This document shows positions 1 to 7,971 of a DNA stretch of 35,568 nucleotides, piece by piece. The notes beneath the pieces are model-generated. The model saw only the letters and a program-made list of their open reading frames with translations. It was not told the origin of the DNA and did no database searches. Within the stretch, counting starts at the first letter, position 1, and the number at the start of each line of letters is the position of its first letter. Source of the DNA: DAONDQ01 sp035402645 (lineage in GTDB: Bacteria > Cloacimonadota > Cloacimonadia > Cloacimonadales > DAONDQ01). The position numbers and the translations under genes were made by a program. The stretch covers positions 1 through 35,568 of the forward strand of contig DAONDQ010000015.1 in NCBI GenBank assembly GCA_035402645.1, read 5' to 3'.

Positions 1-727
1 TATACAGATCTGTCCCAACGGTGCTCATGACACGTTCCGAATATGTATAGATACCAACGGCTATAGATAATGCACCCCAGAAATACAACTGCTGGAGCCC
101 GGTGATTGTCAGTCCGGGCAGCAGGTTAATATCATGAAATGGAGATACGGAAACAAAGATTCCCACCACATTGGCGATATTATTCGCTCCCAAACTGTAT
201 GCGCCAAATGCCCCAAATATCAGCAATGCCCATCGATTCAATAAATCGAGTTCCAGGATATGGACACTGGAACGGTTGAGAAAGTGTTTGAAAAGAAAAT
301 ACAAGCCGAAGGCAAAAGACGCTGCGAGTATCGGTGCCACCACCCAGCTCGTGACGATGCTGAGCAGTGAATTGTAATCTGTCAGCATTCCTGCGAATAT
401 GTTCCAGCCGATAATGGCTCCCACGATTGCCTGGGAAGTTGATACCGGAAGTTTGATCCTGGTCATGAGAGCGACAGAAATTGCTGTAGCCAAAGCAACT
501 GTGAAAGCACCTGCTGCAGCATTGACACTACCGAGTCGATTCAGTGTGGCAGAACCTCCGCTTCCTTCAGCAACCGAACCAAGGATCACAAATATGCTGG
601 AAATCAAGGCAGCGTACTTGAATTTGATCATTTTGGTTTGAACTGCTGCCCCGAAGATATTGCCATGATGATTGGCACCAAGTGACCAACCCAGGAACAA
701 TCCGCTTGTCAGGAATATGAAGCCCAT
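1..727 (-). CDS. PiT-family inorganic phosphate transporter (3' part missing)
   Basis: Integral membrane phosphate permease of the PiT family (Pi symport with H+/Na+ or as a metal-phosphate complex). The reading frame starts at the ATG complementary to 725-727 and stays open to the window edge, giving 242 residues, so the C-terminal half lies outside. Two copies of the family's GAN..AN signature are visible: GANHHGN near residue 16 and GANNIAN near residue 185, in the expected inverted-topology halves, separated by hydrophobic helices (for example TKMIKFKYAALISSIFVILG). It lies 18 bp downstream of the DUF47 gene on the same strand, the standard pairing for this transporter class, so both are probably one transcription unit. 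Identity is confident; direction and ion coupling are family knowledge. Confidence 0.93.
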   Translation of the reverse strand, partial: MGFIFLTSGLFLGWSLGANHHGNIFGAAVQTKMIKFKYAALISSIFVILGSVAEGSGGSATLNRLGSVNAAAGAFTVALATAISVALMTRIKLPVSTSQAIVGAIIGWNIFAGMLTDYNSLLSIVTSWVVAPILAASFAFGLYFLFKHFLNRSSVHILELDLLNRWALLIFGAFGAYSLGANNIANVVGIFVSVSPFHDINLLPGLTITGLQQLYFWGALSIAVGIYTYSERVMSTVGTDLY

Positions 728-745
728 TCTTTATCAAGTCCTTAT

Positions 746-1390
746 TTACAACTGGCGCTTGATCACGTAGATAGCCAAACGGTCACAGACAGCCTGGGCA
801 TAGTCGGAAATTGCCTCCACCTGGTATGTGAAGTATCGTAAATGGACCTTATTGGCAAGGTCGAGTTCAGTCGAGAATATCTGGCGTTTTAGTCTTTCTG
901 CCAAATGATCTGCTTCCTTTTCAAAGAAATAGACTTTATGGATGTAATTTGAAACAGCATAAAGGTCACGGAAGAAGGAGCGCACTCCGCTGGCAAGCAT
1001 TTCCACCGCCTGCACGGATGCTCTTGTGGTCTGAAGGAAAAGGTCGTCGAATTCCGAAAGGATCTTGGGCTGTTCGATGGAGAATTGAAGGATGGTATCT
1101 TTGATATGATCCACAACTTCATCTGTATTTTCCAATATGGCAAGCACATCACCGCGATTCTCAGGGATCAGGGTATGCTCATACAAATATTTTTCTATAT
1201 GCACACGGAGTTCATCCGCTTTTCTTTCATTCTGACGGATCGCTTCCAGTCTTTCTTCAAATTGGGATGTCCGCTCGGCAAGATAATCCTCAATTCCCAA
1301 GCCGAATAACAAGGCACATTCACTCACGATATCAAGGAATTGGTCGATCTGGTTTTCGATGATTTTTGTAGTTTTCAGTATTACTGACAT
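746..1390 (-). CDS. DUF47 / PhoU-like phosphate transport regulator
   Basis: A 214-residue all-alpha protein of the DUF47 (PhoU-domain, TIGR00153-like) family, which accompanies PiT transporters and is thought to modulate their activity or bind metals at the cytoplasmic face. Visible features are long amphipathic helices with repeated acidic/His positions, such as NERKADELR, ENTDEVVDHI, FEKEADHLAERLKRQIF and YQVEAISDYAQ, which resemble the E/DxxxD metal-binding segments of PhoU domains. There is no signal peptide or membrane helix. The start is well supported by an AGGAGG Shine-Dalgarno sequence (complement of 1396-1401). It is the first gene of a two-gene unit with the phosphate transporter. 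The precise role is inferred from the family and neighbour. Confidence 0.9.
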   Translation of the reverse strand: MSVILKTTKIIENQIDQFLDIVSECALLFGLGIEDYLAERTSQFEERLEAIRQNERKADELRVHIEKYLYEHTLIPENRGDVLAILENTDEVVDHIKDTILQFSIEQPKILSEFDDLFLQTTRASVQAVEMLASGVRSFFRDLYAVSNYIHKVYFFEKEADHLAERLKRQIFSTELDLANKVHLRYFTYQVEAISDYAQAVCDRLAIYVIKRQL

Positions 1391-1401
1391 ACCAGCCTCC
1401 T

Positions 1402-1418
1402 AATTGCAACCTGCAATT
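1402..1418. promoter_or_regulatory. Palindrome over the DUF47-PiT promoter/start region
   Basis: AATTGCA and TGCAATT form a perfect 7-bp inverted repeat around ACC. It overlaps the proposed -10 and transcription start of the phosphate operon and lies just upstream of its Shine-Dalgarno. The half-site letters equal the outer arms of the Fur-type operator at 1788-1808, but the spacing is 4 bp shorter, so it may be a different operator or coincidence. Confidence 0.35.
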
Positions 1419-1444
1419 TTTGGGTTATCTACGTAAATTGGCAA
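1416..1444 (-). promoter_or_regulatory. Possible sigma70-type promoter of the DUF47-PiT unit
   Basis: On the minus strand TTGCCA (1444-1439; 5 of 6 to TTGACA) is followed after 17 bp by AAAAAT (1421-1416; 4 of 6 to TATAAT). The predicted start near 1409 gives a short leader carrying the AGGAGG ribosome-binding site. The weak -10 keeps this tentative. Confidence 0.4.
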
Positions 1445-1457
1445 GGAATATTTTGTC

Positions 1458-1558
1458 CGTAGCGATTGCTTCAGCAATCGTTGGAACAGGATTCATCATG
1501 TTCATGCTGAAACGGGAAGATTGAAATCGTCCCTACGATGGCTGAAGCCATCGCTACG
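1458..1558. repeat. REPIN-like element, copy A1 (101 bp)
   Basis: The ends are inverted copies of each other: cGTAG followed by hairpin CGATTGC-TTCA-GCAATCG at the left (1458-1480), and hairpin CGATGGC-TGAA-GCCATCG followed by CTACg at the right (1536-1558). A second copy, in opposite orientation, lies at 29734-29834. The two align over all 101 bp without gaps and I count 12 differences; two of them are a compensatory G:C to A:T change in the left stem. Tetranucleotide GTAG at the 5' foot of a hairpin, in an inverted doublet, is the known architecture of REP doublets mobilised by RAYT (IS200-like tyrosine) transposases. Confidence 0.85.
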
Positions 1559-1569
1559 AAATAAGATGT

Positions 1570-1653
1570 GTCGCCCTTCCGGGACTGATAAGGTAGGGAA
1601 TTCAATGTACCCATAGCTCACACTATGGGCTAACAGAGTGACGCCTTACAGGC
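1570..1653. repeat. Cluster of three short hairpins (unclassified intergenic element)
   Basis: Between A1 and the heptamer array lie, in order, an imperfect GTCGCCC-TTC-CGGGAC hairpin (about 1570-1584), a perfect CCCATAG-CTCACA-CTATGGG hairpin (1610-1629), and GCCT-TAC-AGGC (1643-1653). No reading frame of note is present. It looks like another small dispersed element, but no second copy is in this window, so its identity is unproven. Confidence 0.4.
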
Positions 1654-1657
1654 TATA

Positions 1658-1769
1658 CCGGGCTATTCGCTATTCGCTATTGGCTATTCGCTTTTCTCTT
1701 TCTTTCTGGGCTATTTCCTAATTCCTATTTCCTTCCGCTCTGTGCTACTCCTGTTCCCTGTTCCCTGAT
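1658..1769. repeat. Heptanucleotide-period repeat array, copy B1
   Basis: Read on the minus strand this stretch divides into consecutive 7-bp units: CAGGGAA units, then unlike units such as TAGCACA and GAGCGGA, AGGAAAT/AGGAATT units, AGCCCAG, AAAGAAA, and four GCGAATA-type units. One unit is 6 bp. The central part (TAGCACA to AAAGAAA and beyond, roughly 50 bp) recurs almost unchanged in inverted orientation in 29283-29380, so B1/B2 are copies of one dispersed element that differ in numbers of terminal units. Confidence 0.85.
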
Positions 1770-1787
1770 TTTTATTGACAGATTTCC

Positions 1788-1808
1788 AATTGCAAATCAT
1801 TTGCAATT
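1788..1808. promoter_or_regulatory. Fur-family operator in front of fur-feoB-feoA
   Basis: A perfect 10-1-10 palindrome: AATTGCAAAT, a central C at 1798, then ATTTGCAATT. Its core TGCAAAT-N-ATTTGCA has the 7-1-7 geometry of Fur boxes. It begins 8 bp after a consensus-like TTGACA (1775-1780; no convincing -10 could be found, the expected place is inside the palindrome) and ends directly at the fur Shine-Dalgarno, so bound repressor would block the promoter. Autoregulation and iron control of feo are inferred from position. Confidence 0.75.
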
Positions 1809-1818
1809 AGAAGGTCAT

Positions 1819-2283
1819 ATGAAAGATTACTTGAACGCATTTAAATCGTATTTAAAGGTAAGTGGGGCAAAACTCACAAACCAGAGAAGCATCATCCTGG
1901 ATGCGGTGTTTTCCATTCATTCACATTTCGATGCAGAGTCATTATTCATCCAAATCCAGAAAACCAGTCAAAATGAGCAGGTCTCGCTGACTTCCATATA
2001 CAGAACACTCCCATTGCTACTGGAAGCCGGACTTATCAGGCGTTCCCCTGGGAATCCGAATAAAGAGCAATACGAACATGTGTATGGGCATCCGGATCAT
2101 TGCCATCTTGAATGCATCCATTGCGGGAAGATCATAGAAAAGCGATTAACTCCGGAACAGAAGACATCCCTGAATGAACTGGCTGAGAAAAGCAACTTTC
2201 AGTCAACAACAGTAGAAATTCATCTGACGGGATATTGTAAAAGCTGTCGGGAAAAGGTTAGCGGATGGAAGAAAAAGATATAA
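1819..2283 (+). CDS. fur: Fur-family metal-responsive transcriptional repressor
   Basis: A 154-residue Fur-family regulator: N-terminal winged helix (about residues 1-80; recognition region VSLTSIYRTLPLLLEAGLI), then the metal-binding dimerisation domain with HPDHCHLECIHC and a C-terminal CKSC, whose two CXXC pairs form the structural zinc site. I chose ATG 1819 because AGAAGG (1809-1814) precedes it at 4 bp; an upstream TTG at 1801 would lie inside the operator. The gene overlaps feoB by 19 bp, so the regulator and the ferrous-iron permease are translationally linked. Role as the iron sensor (rather than PerR or Zur) is inferred from the feo genes next to it; the operator is at 1788-1808. 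Confidence 0.9.
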   Translation: MKDYLNAFKSYLKVSGAKLTNQRSIILDAVFSIHSHFDAESLFIQIQKTSQNEQVSLTSIYRTLPLLLEAGLIRRSPGNPNKEQYEHVYGHPDHCHLECIHCGKIIEKRLTPEQKTSLNELAEKSNFQSTTVEIHLTGYCKSCREKVSGWKKKI

Positions 2284-4520
2284 AGATAAATCGAATTGCG
2301 CTTGTCGGAAATCCGAACTGTGGAAAGACCACCCTATTCAATGCCCTGACTGGTGCACACCAGACCATTGGAAACTGGCCTGGGGTCACGGTCGACATCA
2401 TTGAAGGCGAGTATGAATGGAAAGACAGGACATACCATGTGACCGATCTCCCGGGTATTTATTCGATTTCTCCTCATTCAGCAGATGAAGCAATCACACG
2501 AGATTTTCTGCAAAATCAGGCAGTTGACCTGGTAGTCAATATCACTGATGCATCAAATTTAAAAAGAAACCTCTACCTGAGCGCTCAATTGCTGGAACTT
2601 GGTTTGCCAATGATCCTCGTCCTGAATATGATGGACATTGCCGAGCAACACAAGATCCGAATCGATATCAAACACCTGCAGAAACACTTGGGATGCGAGA
2701 TCATCCCTATTGTGGCAAGCAGGCGGGAAGGTATAGAAGACCTGATGGACAGAATCAGGCACAGTATCGAGCATTTAGAGGAAATTCCGCTCATCATTCC
2801 GTATGATGAGGTGATTGAGAATGCCATCGGAAAATTGGAAACCATTCTTGCAGGTGCTTCCGTTGCCAATGTTGTTGCATTACGAAACCGTATTTTGGAA
2901 AGATTTGAATCGATTCAGTATCCTGGCGTATCATTCCCTGACACTTTCGAGGTTGAGTTCAGGAAGCAGCAGGAAATCATACGCCATCATACGAAAATGG
3001 AACCGGATATCGTCATAGCCGATGGCAGATACGGATTTATCAATGGCTTGATTCGGGAAGTCGTTTACCAGGATGAGGCTTTCGGCAGAACTTTCTCGGA
3101 TGGGATTGATAAGATCATGCTCAACCGATACCTGGGAGTTCCGTTCTTCCTGTTTGTCATGTTCCTGATGTTCACCCTCACCATGAAAGTGGGACAGCCT
3201 TTTGTCGATTTCATCAACCGAGCCTTTGGAATTCTCTTGGATGATGGCCTCACCATTCTTCTCCAAAATTTGCATTTCCCCTTGTGGGCGATCACTTTCC
3301 TGGCTCATGGCATTGGAGTGGGTATCCAGACAGTGGCATCGTTCATTCCACCTATTTTCATCATTTTCCTGTGTCTCTCCTTCCTTGAGGATTCGGGATA
3401 TATGGCAAGGGCAGCCTTTATCATGGACAGATATATGCATGCCATCGGTTTACCGGGGAAAGCCTTCATTCCGATGCTGGTCGGTTTCGGATGCACAGTA
3501 CCTGCCATTCTATCCACGAGGACATTGGAGAATAAGCGGGACAGGGTTCTGACAATCCTGATGAATCCCTTTATGTCCTGTGGTGCCCGACTGCCTGTTT
3601 ATGCATTCTTTACGGCTATCTTCTTTGTGAATATTGCCAATGTAGTGGTTTTCGGACTATACCTGACAGGTATCGTGCTTGCAGTCGCCAGCGGGCTGGT
3701 GTTTCAGAAAACCATATTGCGTTCCCAGCCTACGGATTTTGTCATGGAGCTCCCCCCGTATCATGTTCCAACCTGGAATGGAGTATTCATGCATACCTGG
3801 CACAGGCTGAAGGACTTCATCCTGCGAGCGGGACATACCATTTTACTGGTGATCATCGTCATGAGTTTCCTGAATGCGATCAAGACGGATGGCAAGTTCG
3901 AACTGCATCCATCATCCAATTCTGTATTGAGCGAAGTGGGAAAGGTCATTACACCGGTATTCCATCCGATGGGAATATCCAATGATAATTGGCCTGCTAC
4001 GGTAGGCTTGATCACAGGTGTGTTCAACAAGGAGTCTGTGATCGGAACCTTGCAGGCACTCTATCCCTATACACCTGAAACCCCGGATTCATCAATTACG
4101 ATGAAGGATAAATGGATCGGTGCATTTCGTGCTTTCCCGGAGGATTTCCATCAAATCTGGAAACATCATGAGAAGGCTGTGGTCAGTCAACCCCTGCAGG
4201 AAAGTGTTCGTTCTCATTTCCCGGATGCAAACACTGCTTTTGCTTACCTGCTGTTTATCCTGTTGTATTCACCTTGTGTGGCTTCCCTCGCTGCCATGAA
4301 GAAAGAGATTGGAACCAGGTGGACAATATTCTCTTTTTCCTATATGACGGTACTGGCATGGATCATTTCCACACTTTTCTACCAGGTGACACATTTCTTT
4401 ATGAATCCGGCGAATTCAGTGATATGGATTTCATTCTGTTGCCTCCTGCTTATTTCCGTTTACTTTCTCTTTAGAAGGTGGGGTTCTTCCATGAAACGTC
4501 GTCAAGAAGGAACAAAATGA
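2265..4520 (+). CDS. feoB: Ferrous iron transport protein B
   Basis: The GTP-dependent Fe2+ permease of the inner membrane, 751 residues, normal length. The N-terminal G domain shows G1 GNPNCGKTT (residues 15-23), the switch segment GNWPGVT, G3 DLPG (61-64) and G4 NMMD (121-124). From about residue 280 on the protein is membrane-embedded, with the two Gate domains recognisable by GFGCTVPAILSTRTLENKRD and the conserved Cys of MNPFMSCGARLPVYAFF. ATG 2265 lies inside the end of fur, preceded by AAAAGG, and the 3' end overlaps feoA by ATGA. A large loop of about 70 residues (around residues 590-660) precedes the last helices, as commonly seen in FeoB. Expected to be repressed by Fur when iron is sufficient. 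Confidence 0.97.
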   Translation: MEEKDIKINRIALVGNPNCGKTTLFNALTGAHQTIGNWPGVTVDIIEGEYEWKDRTYHVTDLPGIYSISPHSADEAITRDFLQNQAVDLVVNITDASNLKRNLYLSAQLLELGLPMILVLNMMDIAEQHKIRIDIKHLQKHLGCEIIPIVASRREGIEDLMDRIRHSIEHLEEIPLIIPYDEVIENAIGKLETILAGASVANVVALRNRILERFESIQYPGVSFPDTFEVEFRKQQEIIRHHTKMEPDIVIADGRYGFINGLIREVVYQDEAFGRTFSDGIDKIMLNRYLGVPFFLFVMFLMFTLTMKVGQPFVDFINRAFGILLDDGLTILLQNLHFPLWAITFLAHGIGVGIQTVASFIPPIFIIFLCLSFLEDSGYMARAAFIMDRYMHAIGLPGKAFIPMLVGFGCTVPAILSTRTLENKRDRVLTILMNPFMSCGARLPVYAFFTAIFFVNIANVVVFGLYLTGIVLAVASGLVFQKTILRSQPTDFVMELPPYHVPTWNGVFMHTWHRLKDFILRAGHTILLVIIVMSFLNAIKTDGKFELHPSSNSVLSEVGKVITPVFHPMGISNDNWPATVGLITGVFNKESVIGTLQALYPYTPETPDSSITMKDKWIGAFRAFPEDFHQIWKHHEKAVVSQPLQESVRSHFPDANTAFAYLLFILLYSPCVASLAAMKKEIGTRWTIFSFSYMTVLAWIISTLFYQVTHFFMNPANSVIWISFCCLLLISVYFLFRRWGSSMKRRQEGTK

Positions 4521-4819
4521 AGCATCATCTGTTTTCAAGATTCTTCAGGAGAAGACATCATCGGCATGGTGGCGTGCATTGCCCCTATAAGGACTACCAA
4601 ACCCTGAACCAGGTGATGGAAAATGAGCAAGTGCTGATTCTGTGTAATCCTGACAGAAAAACGCTTGAAATGGGATTATATCCCGGGTCGGTGGTCACGA
4701 TCATGCGCAATGATAGCATCGAGCAGAACCTGATCATAGCCATCGAGAACGGAAGATACATCATCGCCCGCAACATCGCGGAGAGAATCCGAATCAGACC
4801 CATGGCAACTGCTTCCTGA
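4517..4819 (+). CDS. feoA: FeoA-domain protein with His/Arg-rich N-terminus
   Basis: A 100-residue cytosolic protein whose last 70 residues match the SH3-like FeoA fold (KTLEMGLYPGSVVTIM...IIARNIAERIRI), the small partner required for FeoB function. Unlike plain FeoA proteins of about 75-80 residues it starts with a basic, His-rich segment (MKHHLFSRFFRRRHHRHGG), followed by HCPYKDYQ, which could bind metal or membrane. ATG 4517 overlaps the feoB stop (ATGA) and follows AGAAGG (4505-4510). The order fur-feoB-feoA with feoA last is less usual than feoA-feoB. The function of the His-rich head is speculation. Confidence 0.85.
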   Translation: MKHHLFSRFFRRRHHRHGGVHCPYKDYQTLNQVMENEQVLILCNPDRKTLEMGLYPGSVVTIMRNDSIEQNLIIAIENGRYIIARNIAERIRIRPMATAS

Positions 4820-4830
4820 ATCCGAGACCA

Positions 4831-4864
4831 GGAAACATCCAACAGCTAATATTTCCTTTTTTTT
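4831..4864 (+). terminator. Weak candidate terminator after feoA
   Basis: GGAAA (4831-4835) can pair with TTTCC (4852-4856) across a 16-base loop and is followed by eight T. The stem is short, so this is only a possible intrinsic terminator. Confidence 0.3.
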
Positions 4865-4967
4865 CATAGTCATCTTAACTCCAATTCATAAAAGGAAATT
4901 TCATCAGCAACACATGTGACATTTCTGAATAAGTCAAATCTCGTTTTGTTAAATTTAGGAATAAAAC

Positions 4968-4996
4968 TTGCAGTGAATTGTAATGTATAGTAACAT
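4968..4996 (+). promoter_or_regulatory. Possible promoter of the thiol-redox operon
   Basis: TTGCAG (4968-4973), 17-bp spacer, TAACAT (4991-4996): 4 of 6 matches in each hexamer, in an AT-rich 220-bp gap between the feo operon and dsbD. It would give a leader of about 40 bases. Weak. Confidence 0.3.
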
Positions 4997-5039
4997 GTAA
5001 TTTAATATCATAGAAGCATCCGTAGATGGGGGAAAAAAC

Positions 5040-6842
5040 ATGAAGAGAGGCTTGTTCTCTTTATTCATTCTAATTATCTTTGTTGGTATTTTAAGCGCGC
5101 AGGCAAATGTCAGCTCAATGAAAATATCACCTTCCGAAATTCCTGCGGGAAGTTCGGGGAAAGCGCTGATCACCTTTACCATTCCGGAAGGATATCATCA
5201 ATCCTATGAACCAGGAGTCAATGACTTTTTCTTTGCTGACCCGCAACCCGTGAAAGGTATCGAGTTCAAACCCACCATCTATCCTACCGGCAAGAAAGAC
5301 GAAAACGGCATCATTACATATTATAAAAATGTGACACTCACTGTTCCCTTCAAAGTCGCCTCCGCTGCCAAGGAAGGAAAACTCTCCATAAAGATCAATA
5401 CTGGTTGGCAGCATTGCCTGGAAACAGGTTCATGCCTGATGCCTGATGAGAAAGTTCTCACAGGAACCATCACTGTAACTGCAAACCCCAATGGTGCTGT
5501 AGCACAGACAGAGCAAGTTACTGACACTGCTGCCGTCAAACAGGCACAAGTCCAGGAACAGCCGGTACAGCCGACAGAACCTGTCAAGCAGGCACCGATT
5601 GGGAAAGTGAGTATTCTCAAGTTCCTGCTCATGGGATTGATCGGTGGATTGATCCTCAATGTCATGCCCTGCGTGCTTCCTGTTTTATCCATTAAGGCGA
5701 TGAGCATTGTCAAGCAAAGCCATGAAGACCATAGGCAGATCATGCAGCACTCCTTCATTTATGTGCTTGGGGTCATGGTTTCCTTCCTCATCCTTGCCAT
5801 TATCGTCATTGTCTTGAAGACTGTGGGAACACAGGTCGGGTGGGGATTCCAATTCCAGAATCCGATATTTGTCGTTGTTCTTACGGCTTTTATCTTCCTT
5901 TTTGCCTTATCGCTGTTCGATGTTTTCATCATCCAGATGCCCGGAATGAATTTTGTCAGCAATCAAAGCACAAGAAAGGGTCTGGCTGGTTCTTTCATGA
6001 GCGGAGTATTTGCTGTTGTTTTGGCAACGCCATGCACAGCACCTTTCCTGGGTGCTGCATTGGGCTTTGCTTTCAGCCAGCCTTCTTATGTGATACTTCC
6101 CATGTTCCTGTTCATCGGGCTGGGTTTATCCCTTCCGTTCATCATTATCGGCTTTAATCCCAAATCCATCAAGATATTCCCAAAACCAGGTGAATGGATG
6201 AACATATTCAAGGAAGCAATGGGCTTCCTGCTGCTGGCAACCGTGGTTTGGCTCCTGGATGTTCTCTTCAACCAGGTTGGTGGAGAAAACCTGATCCGGT
6301 ATATCATTTTTCTGCTCTGTATCGGTTTTGCCGCATGGTTATACGGAAGATTCAGTAAACCTGAACACCCGCGCCATATGCAGTGGCTGTTCTTTATTCT
6401 CAGTATTGTAGTGATTGTTGTCTCAGGTTCAATTCTTCTCAAATTCAAACCCTATGATGTGAATGCAACTGTCCAGAATCAAACCGAGGAATGGCAGCCA
6501 TTCAACCCTGATAAAGTCAACCAGTTAACTGATCAGGGAATTCCTGTATTCATAGACTTCACAGCCAAATGGTGCATGACCTGCAAGGTGAACGAGAATA
6601 CAGTTCTGTACTCCAAAGAAATCAAGGAAGCGTTGAAAGATAAAAAGGTCTCCCTGTTCAGGGCAGACTACACCAATGGAGATAAATTGATAGCCGAATG
6701 GCTAAAACGATACAACCGTGCAGGAGTTCCTCTCTATATCCTGTACGTTCCCGGAAACAAGGAACCCATTGTCATGCCCGAAGTGCTGACCAAGCAGATC
6801 GTGATGGATGCACTCGGTCAAATCAAAGATGCAGGAAACTGA
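5040..6842 (+). CDS. dsbD: Thiol:disulfide interchange protein DsbD (three-domain electron transporter)
   Basis: Moves electrons from cytoplasmic thioredoxin across the inner membrane to exported thiol proteins. All three DsbD parts are present in 600 residues: a signal peptide (1-22) and periplasmic alpha domain with the CX5C pair C126/C132 (HCLETGSC); a multi-helix CcdA-like beta domain with C211 in NVMPCVLPVLS and C332 in ATPCTAP; and a C-terminal thioredoxin domain with WCMTC (C512/C515). CMTC differs from the CVAC of enterobacterial DsbD. A Gln/Pro/Val-rich linker (around 155-185) joins alpha and beta. The ribosome-binding site is purine-rich (GGGGGA). It heads a six-gene unit in which the next gene starts 8 bp later, and is the likely electron source for the other CXXC proteins there. 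Confidence 0.95.
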   Translation: MKRGLFSLFILIIFVGILSAQANVSSMKISPSEIPAGSSGKALITFTIPEGYHQSYEPGVNDFFFADPQPVKGIEFKPTIYPTGKKDENGIITYYKNVTLTVPFKVASAAKEGKLSIKINTGWQHCLETGSCLMPDEKVLTGTITVTANPNGAVAQTEQVTDTAAVKQAQVQEQPVQPTEPVKQAPIGKVSILKFLLMGLIGGLILNVMPCVLPVLSIKAMSIVKQSHEDHRQIMQHSFIYVLGVMVSFLILAIIVIVLKTVGTQVGWGFQFQNPIFVVVLTAFIFLFALSLFDVFIIQMPGMNFVSNQSTRKGLAGSFMSGVFAVVLATPCTAPFLGAALGFAFSQPSYVILPMFLFIGLGLSLPFIIIGFNPKSIKIFPKPGEWMNIFKEAMGFLLLATVVWLLDVLFNQVGGENLIRYIIFLLCIGFAAWLYGRFSKPEHPRHMQWLFFILSIVVIVVSGSILLKFKPYDVNATVQNQTEEWQPFNPDKVNQLTDQGIPVFIDFTAKWCMTCKVNENTVLYSKEIKEALKDKKVSLFRADYTNGDKLIAEWLKRYNRAGVPLYILYVPGNKEPIVMPEVLTKQIVMDALGQIKDAGN

Positions 6843-6850
6843 GGTTTGAT

Positions 6851-7963
6851 ATGAGATTTTCGATATTATTACTTACCATCGCATCACTCTTCATATTCGT
6901 AACAGGATGTGACCGTTTTGATCATTCCTTTGCTCCTGCCACCTACCCGGAAGTAGAACATTTCTATGGTAATTTCTCCGATAGTTTGCTTCTTGTATCA
7001 GATACAAATGCAGAGCCTATCAGCAGTTTCTATGCAGATAATTATATGAATAACGGTATGAATAAGATGCAGATCGAGCAGTATTTTAGAAATCTGTTCA
7101 TCAACCATCCCAATGGAGTACTTGCCATTGATTCCGTCTATACCTATGAAGCTTCATCCAATAACTTCCAGTGGCGTCTGAAGCTGAAGAATGCAAATGG
7201 CGATACTACGTATGTAGATACGCTTTTCACCGACAGGATTCAATATGTAAGAGGAACCTACCAGTTCATCGGGAACCAGTATGATCCCGGACAACCCAAT
7301 CCGAAACAAAAGGTTCTTGCACAAATGGTAACCGGCACTTGGTGCACAAACTGCCCTGAGATTGAGGCAGCGCTACATGAATGTGAGTTACGTTTCCCTG
7401 GTCAGTTCTATTATATGGAATATCACCTAAATGATATTCTCGATCTTCCGATCAATCATATATCTGATTTTCTTTCATATTATGGGAATGTCTATTCTGC
7501 ACCCACCACCCTTTTCCAGGGAATCACCAAATATACTCTCACCAACACCGGAAGTTTATCTCAATTTACTTCCTTGATACAAAATTTGTTAACACAGGAT
7601 GCAAGATTTGACCTGGATAATTTGTCTTATACAATAGGAACAGATTCTTTGCATGCCACGGTTCATCTCACACCGAAAGCAAGCGTGTCCCAAGTTAATC
7701 TGAAATTGAACTATGCCTTGTTTGAAAAAGTATCGACAGTCAACAATGCCGGTGGGCATCCGTGCAGGAATGTACTCTTGCGTAGAGGAGAGAAGGATAT
7801 CTCATCTTCCACACTGCCCGGAACATTGTCATTCAGTCTTCCAATCCCAACTGCCTTACCTTCGGATGCAGCCGTCATGGTATGGATACAAACAATGAAT
7901 TCACCCTGGGATCAGCAATCCCTGATATATAACGTTTTAGAAAAAGAAATTACAAGAAAATAG
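6851..7963 (+). CDS. Thioredoxin-like (Omp28-type) lipoprotein with WCTNC motif
   Basis: A 370-residue predicted lipoprotein. ATG 6851, just after the dsbD stop, gives a proper lipoprotein signal with lipobox VTGC (C20); a longer upstream frame into dsbD would destroy this. An N-terminal region of about 140 residues without a recognised family (DSLLLVSDTNAEPISSFYADNY...) precedes a thioredoxin-like part beginning TGTWCTNCPEIE (C165/C168), with APTTLFQG in the cis-Pro-like position (around residue 220). The same signature occurs in the two Omp28-like genes at 9976 and 11369, so these three look paralogous, but this one lacks a sorting domain (it ends KEITRK). Likely a reductase or thiol acceptor anchored in the envelope; the substrate is unknown. 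Confidence 0.75.
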   Translation: MRFSILLLTIASLFIFVTGCDRFDHSFAPATYPEVEHFYGNFSDSLLLVSDTNAEPISSFYADNYMNNGMNKMQIEQYFRNLFINHPNGVLAIDSVYTYEASSNNFQWRLKLKNANGDTTYVDTLFTDRIQYVRGTYQFIGNQYDPGQPNPKQKVLAQMVTGTWCTNCPEIEAALHECELRFPGQFYYMEYHLNDILDLPINHISDFLSYYGNVYSAPTTLFQGITKYTLTNTGSLSQFTSLIQNLLTQDARFDLDNLSYTIGTDSLHATVHLTPKASVSQVNLKLNYALFEKVSTVNNAGGHPCRNVLLRRGEKDISSSTLPGTLSFSLPIPTALPSDAAVMVWIQTMNSPWDQQSLIYNVLEKEITRK

Positions 7964-7971
7964 GAGAAACC

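Noticed and set aside
171..641. Plus-strand open frames over the phosphate transporter
   Set aside because: Antisense shadows of the PiT gene, which shows both GAN motifs on the minus strand.
1658..1769. Repeat array considered as a CRISPR
   Set aside because: Units are 7 bp without spacers of 25-40 bp; no cas gene nearby. The same applies to the other heptamer and 11-bp arrays.
1801..1818. TTG start for fur at 1801
   Set aside because: It lies within the operator palindrome; ATG 1819 has a well spaced AGAAGG and gives the normal Fur N-terminus.
5321..5758. Cys-rich minus-strand frame opposite dsbD
   Set aside because: Antisense shadow without start signal; the Cys residues come from complementary codons of the DsbD linker.
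6698..6850. Longer N-terminus for the lipoprotein gene, overlapping dsbD
   Set aside because: ATG 6851 yields a complete lipoprotein signal peptide with lipobox VTGC, which would be internal otherwise.
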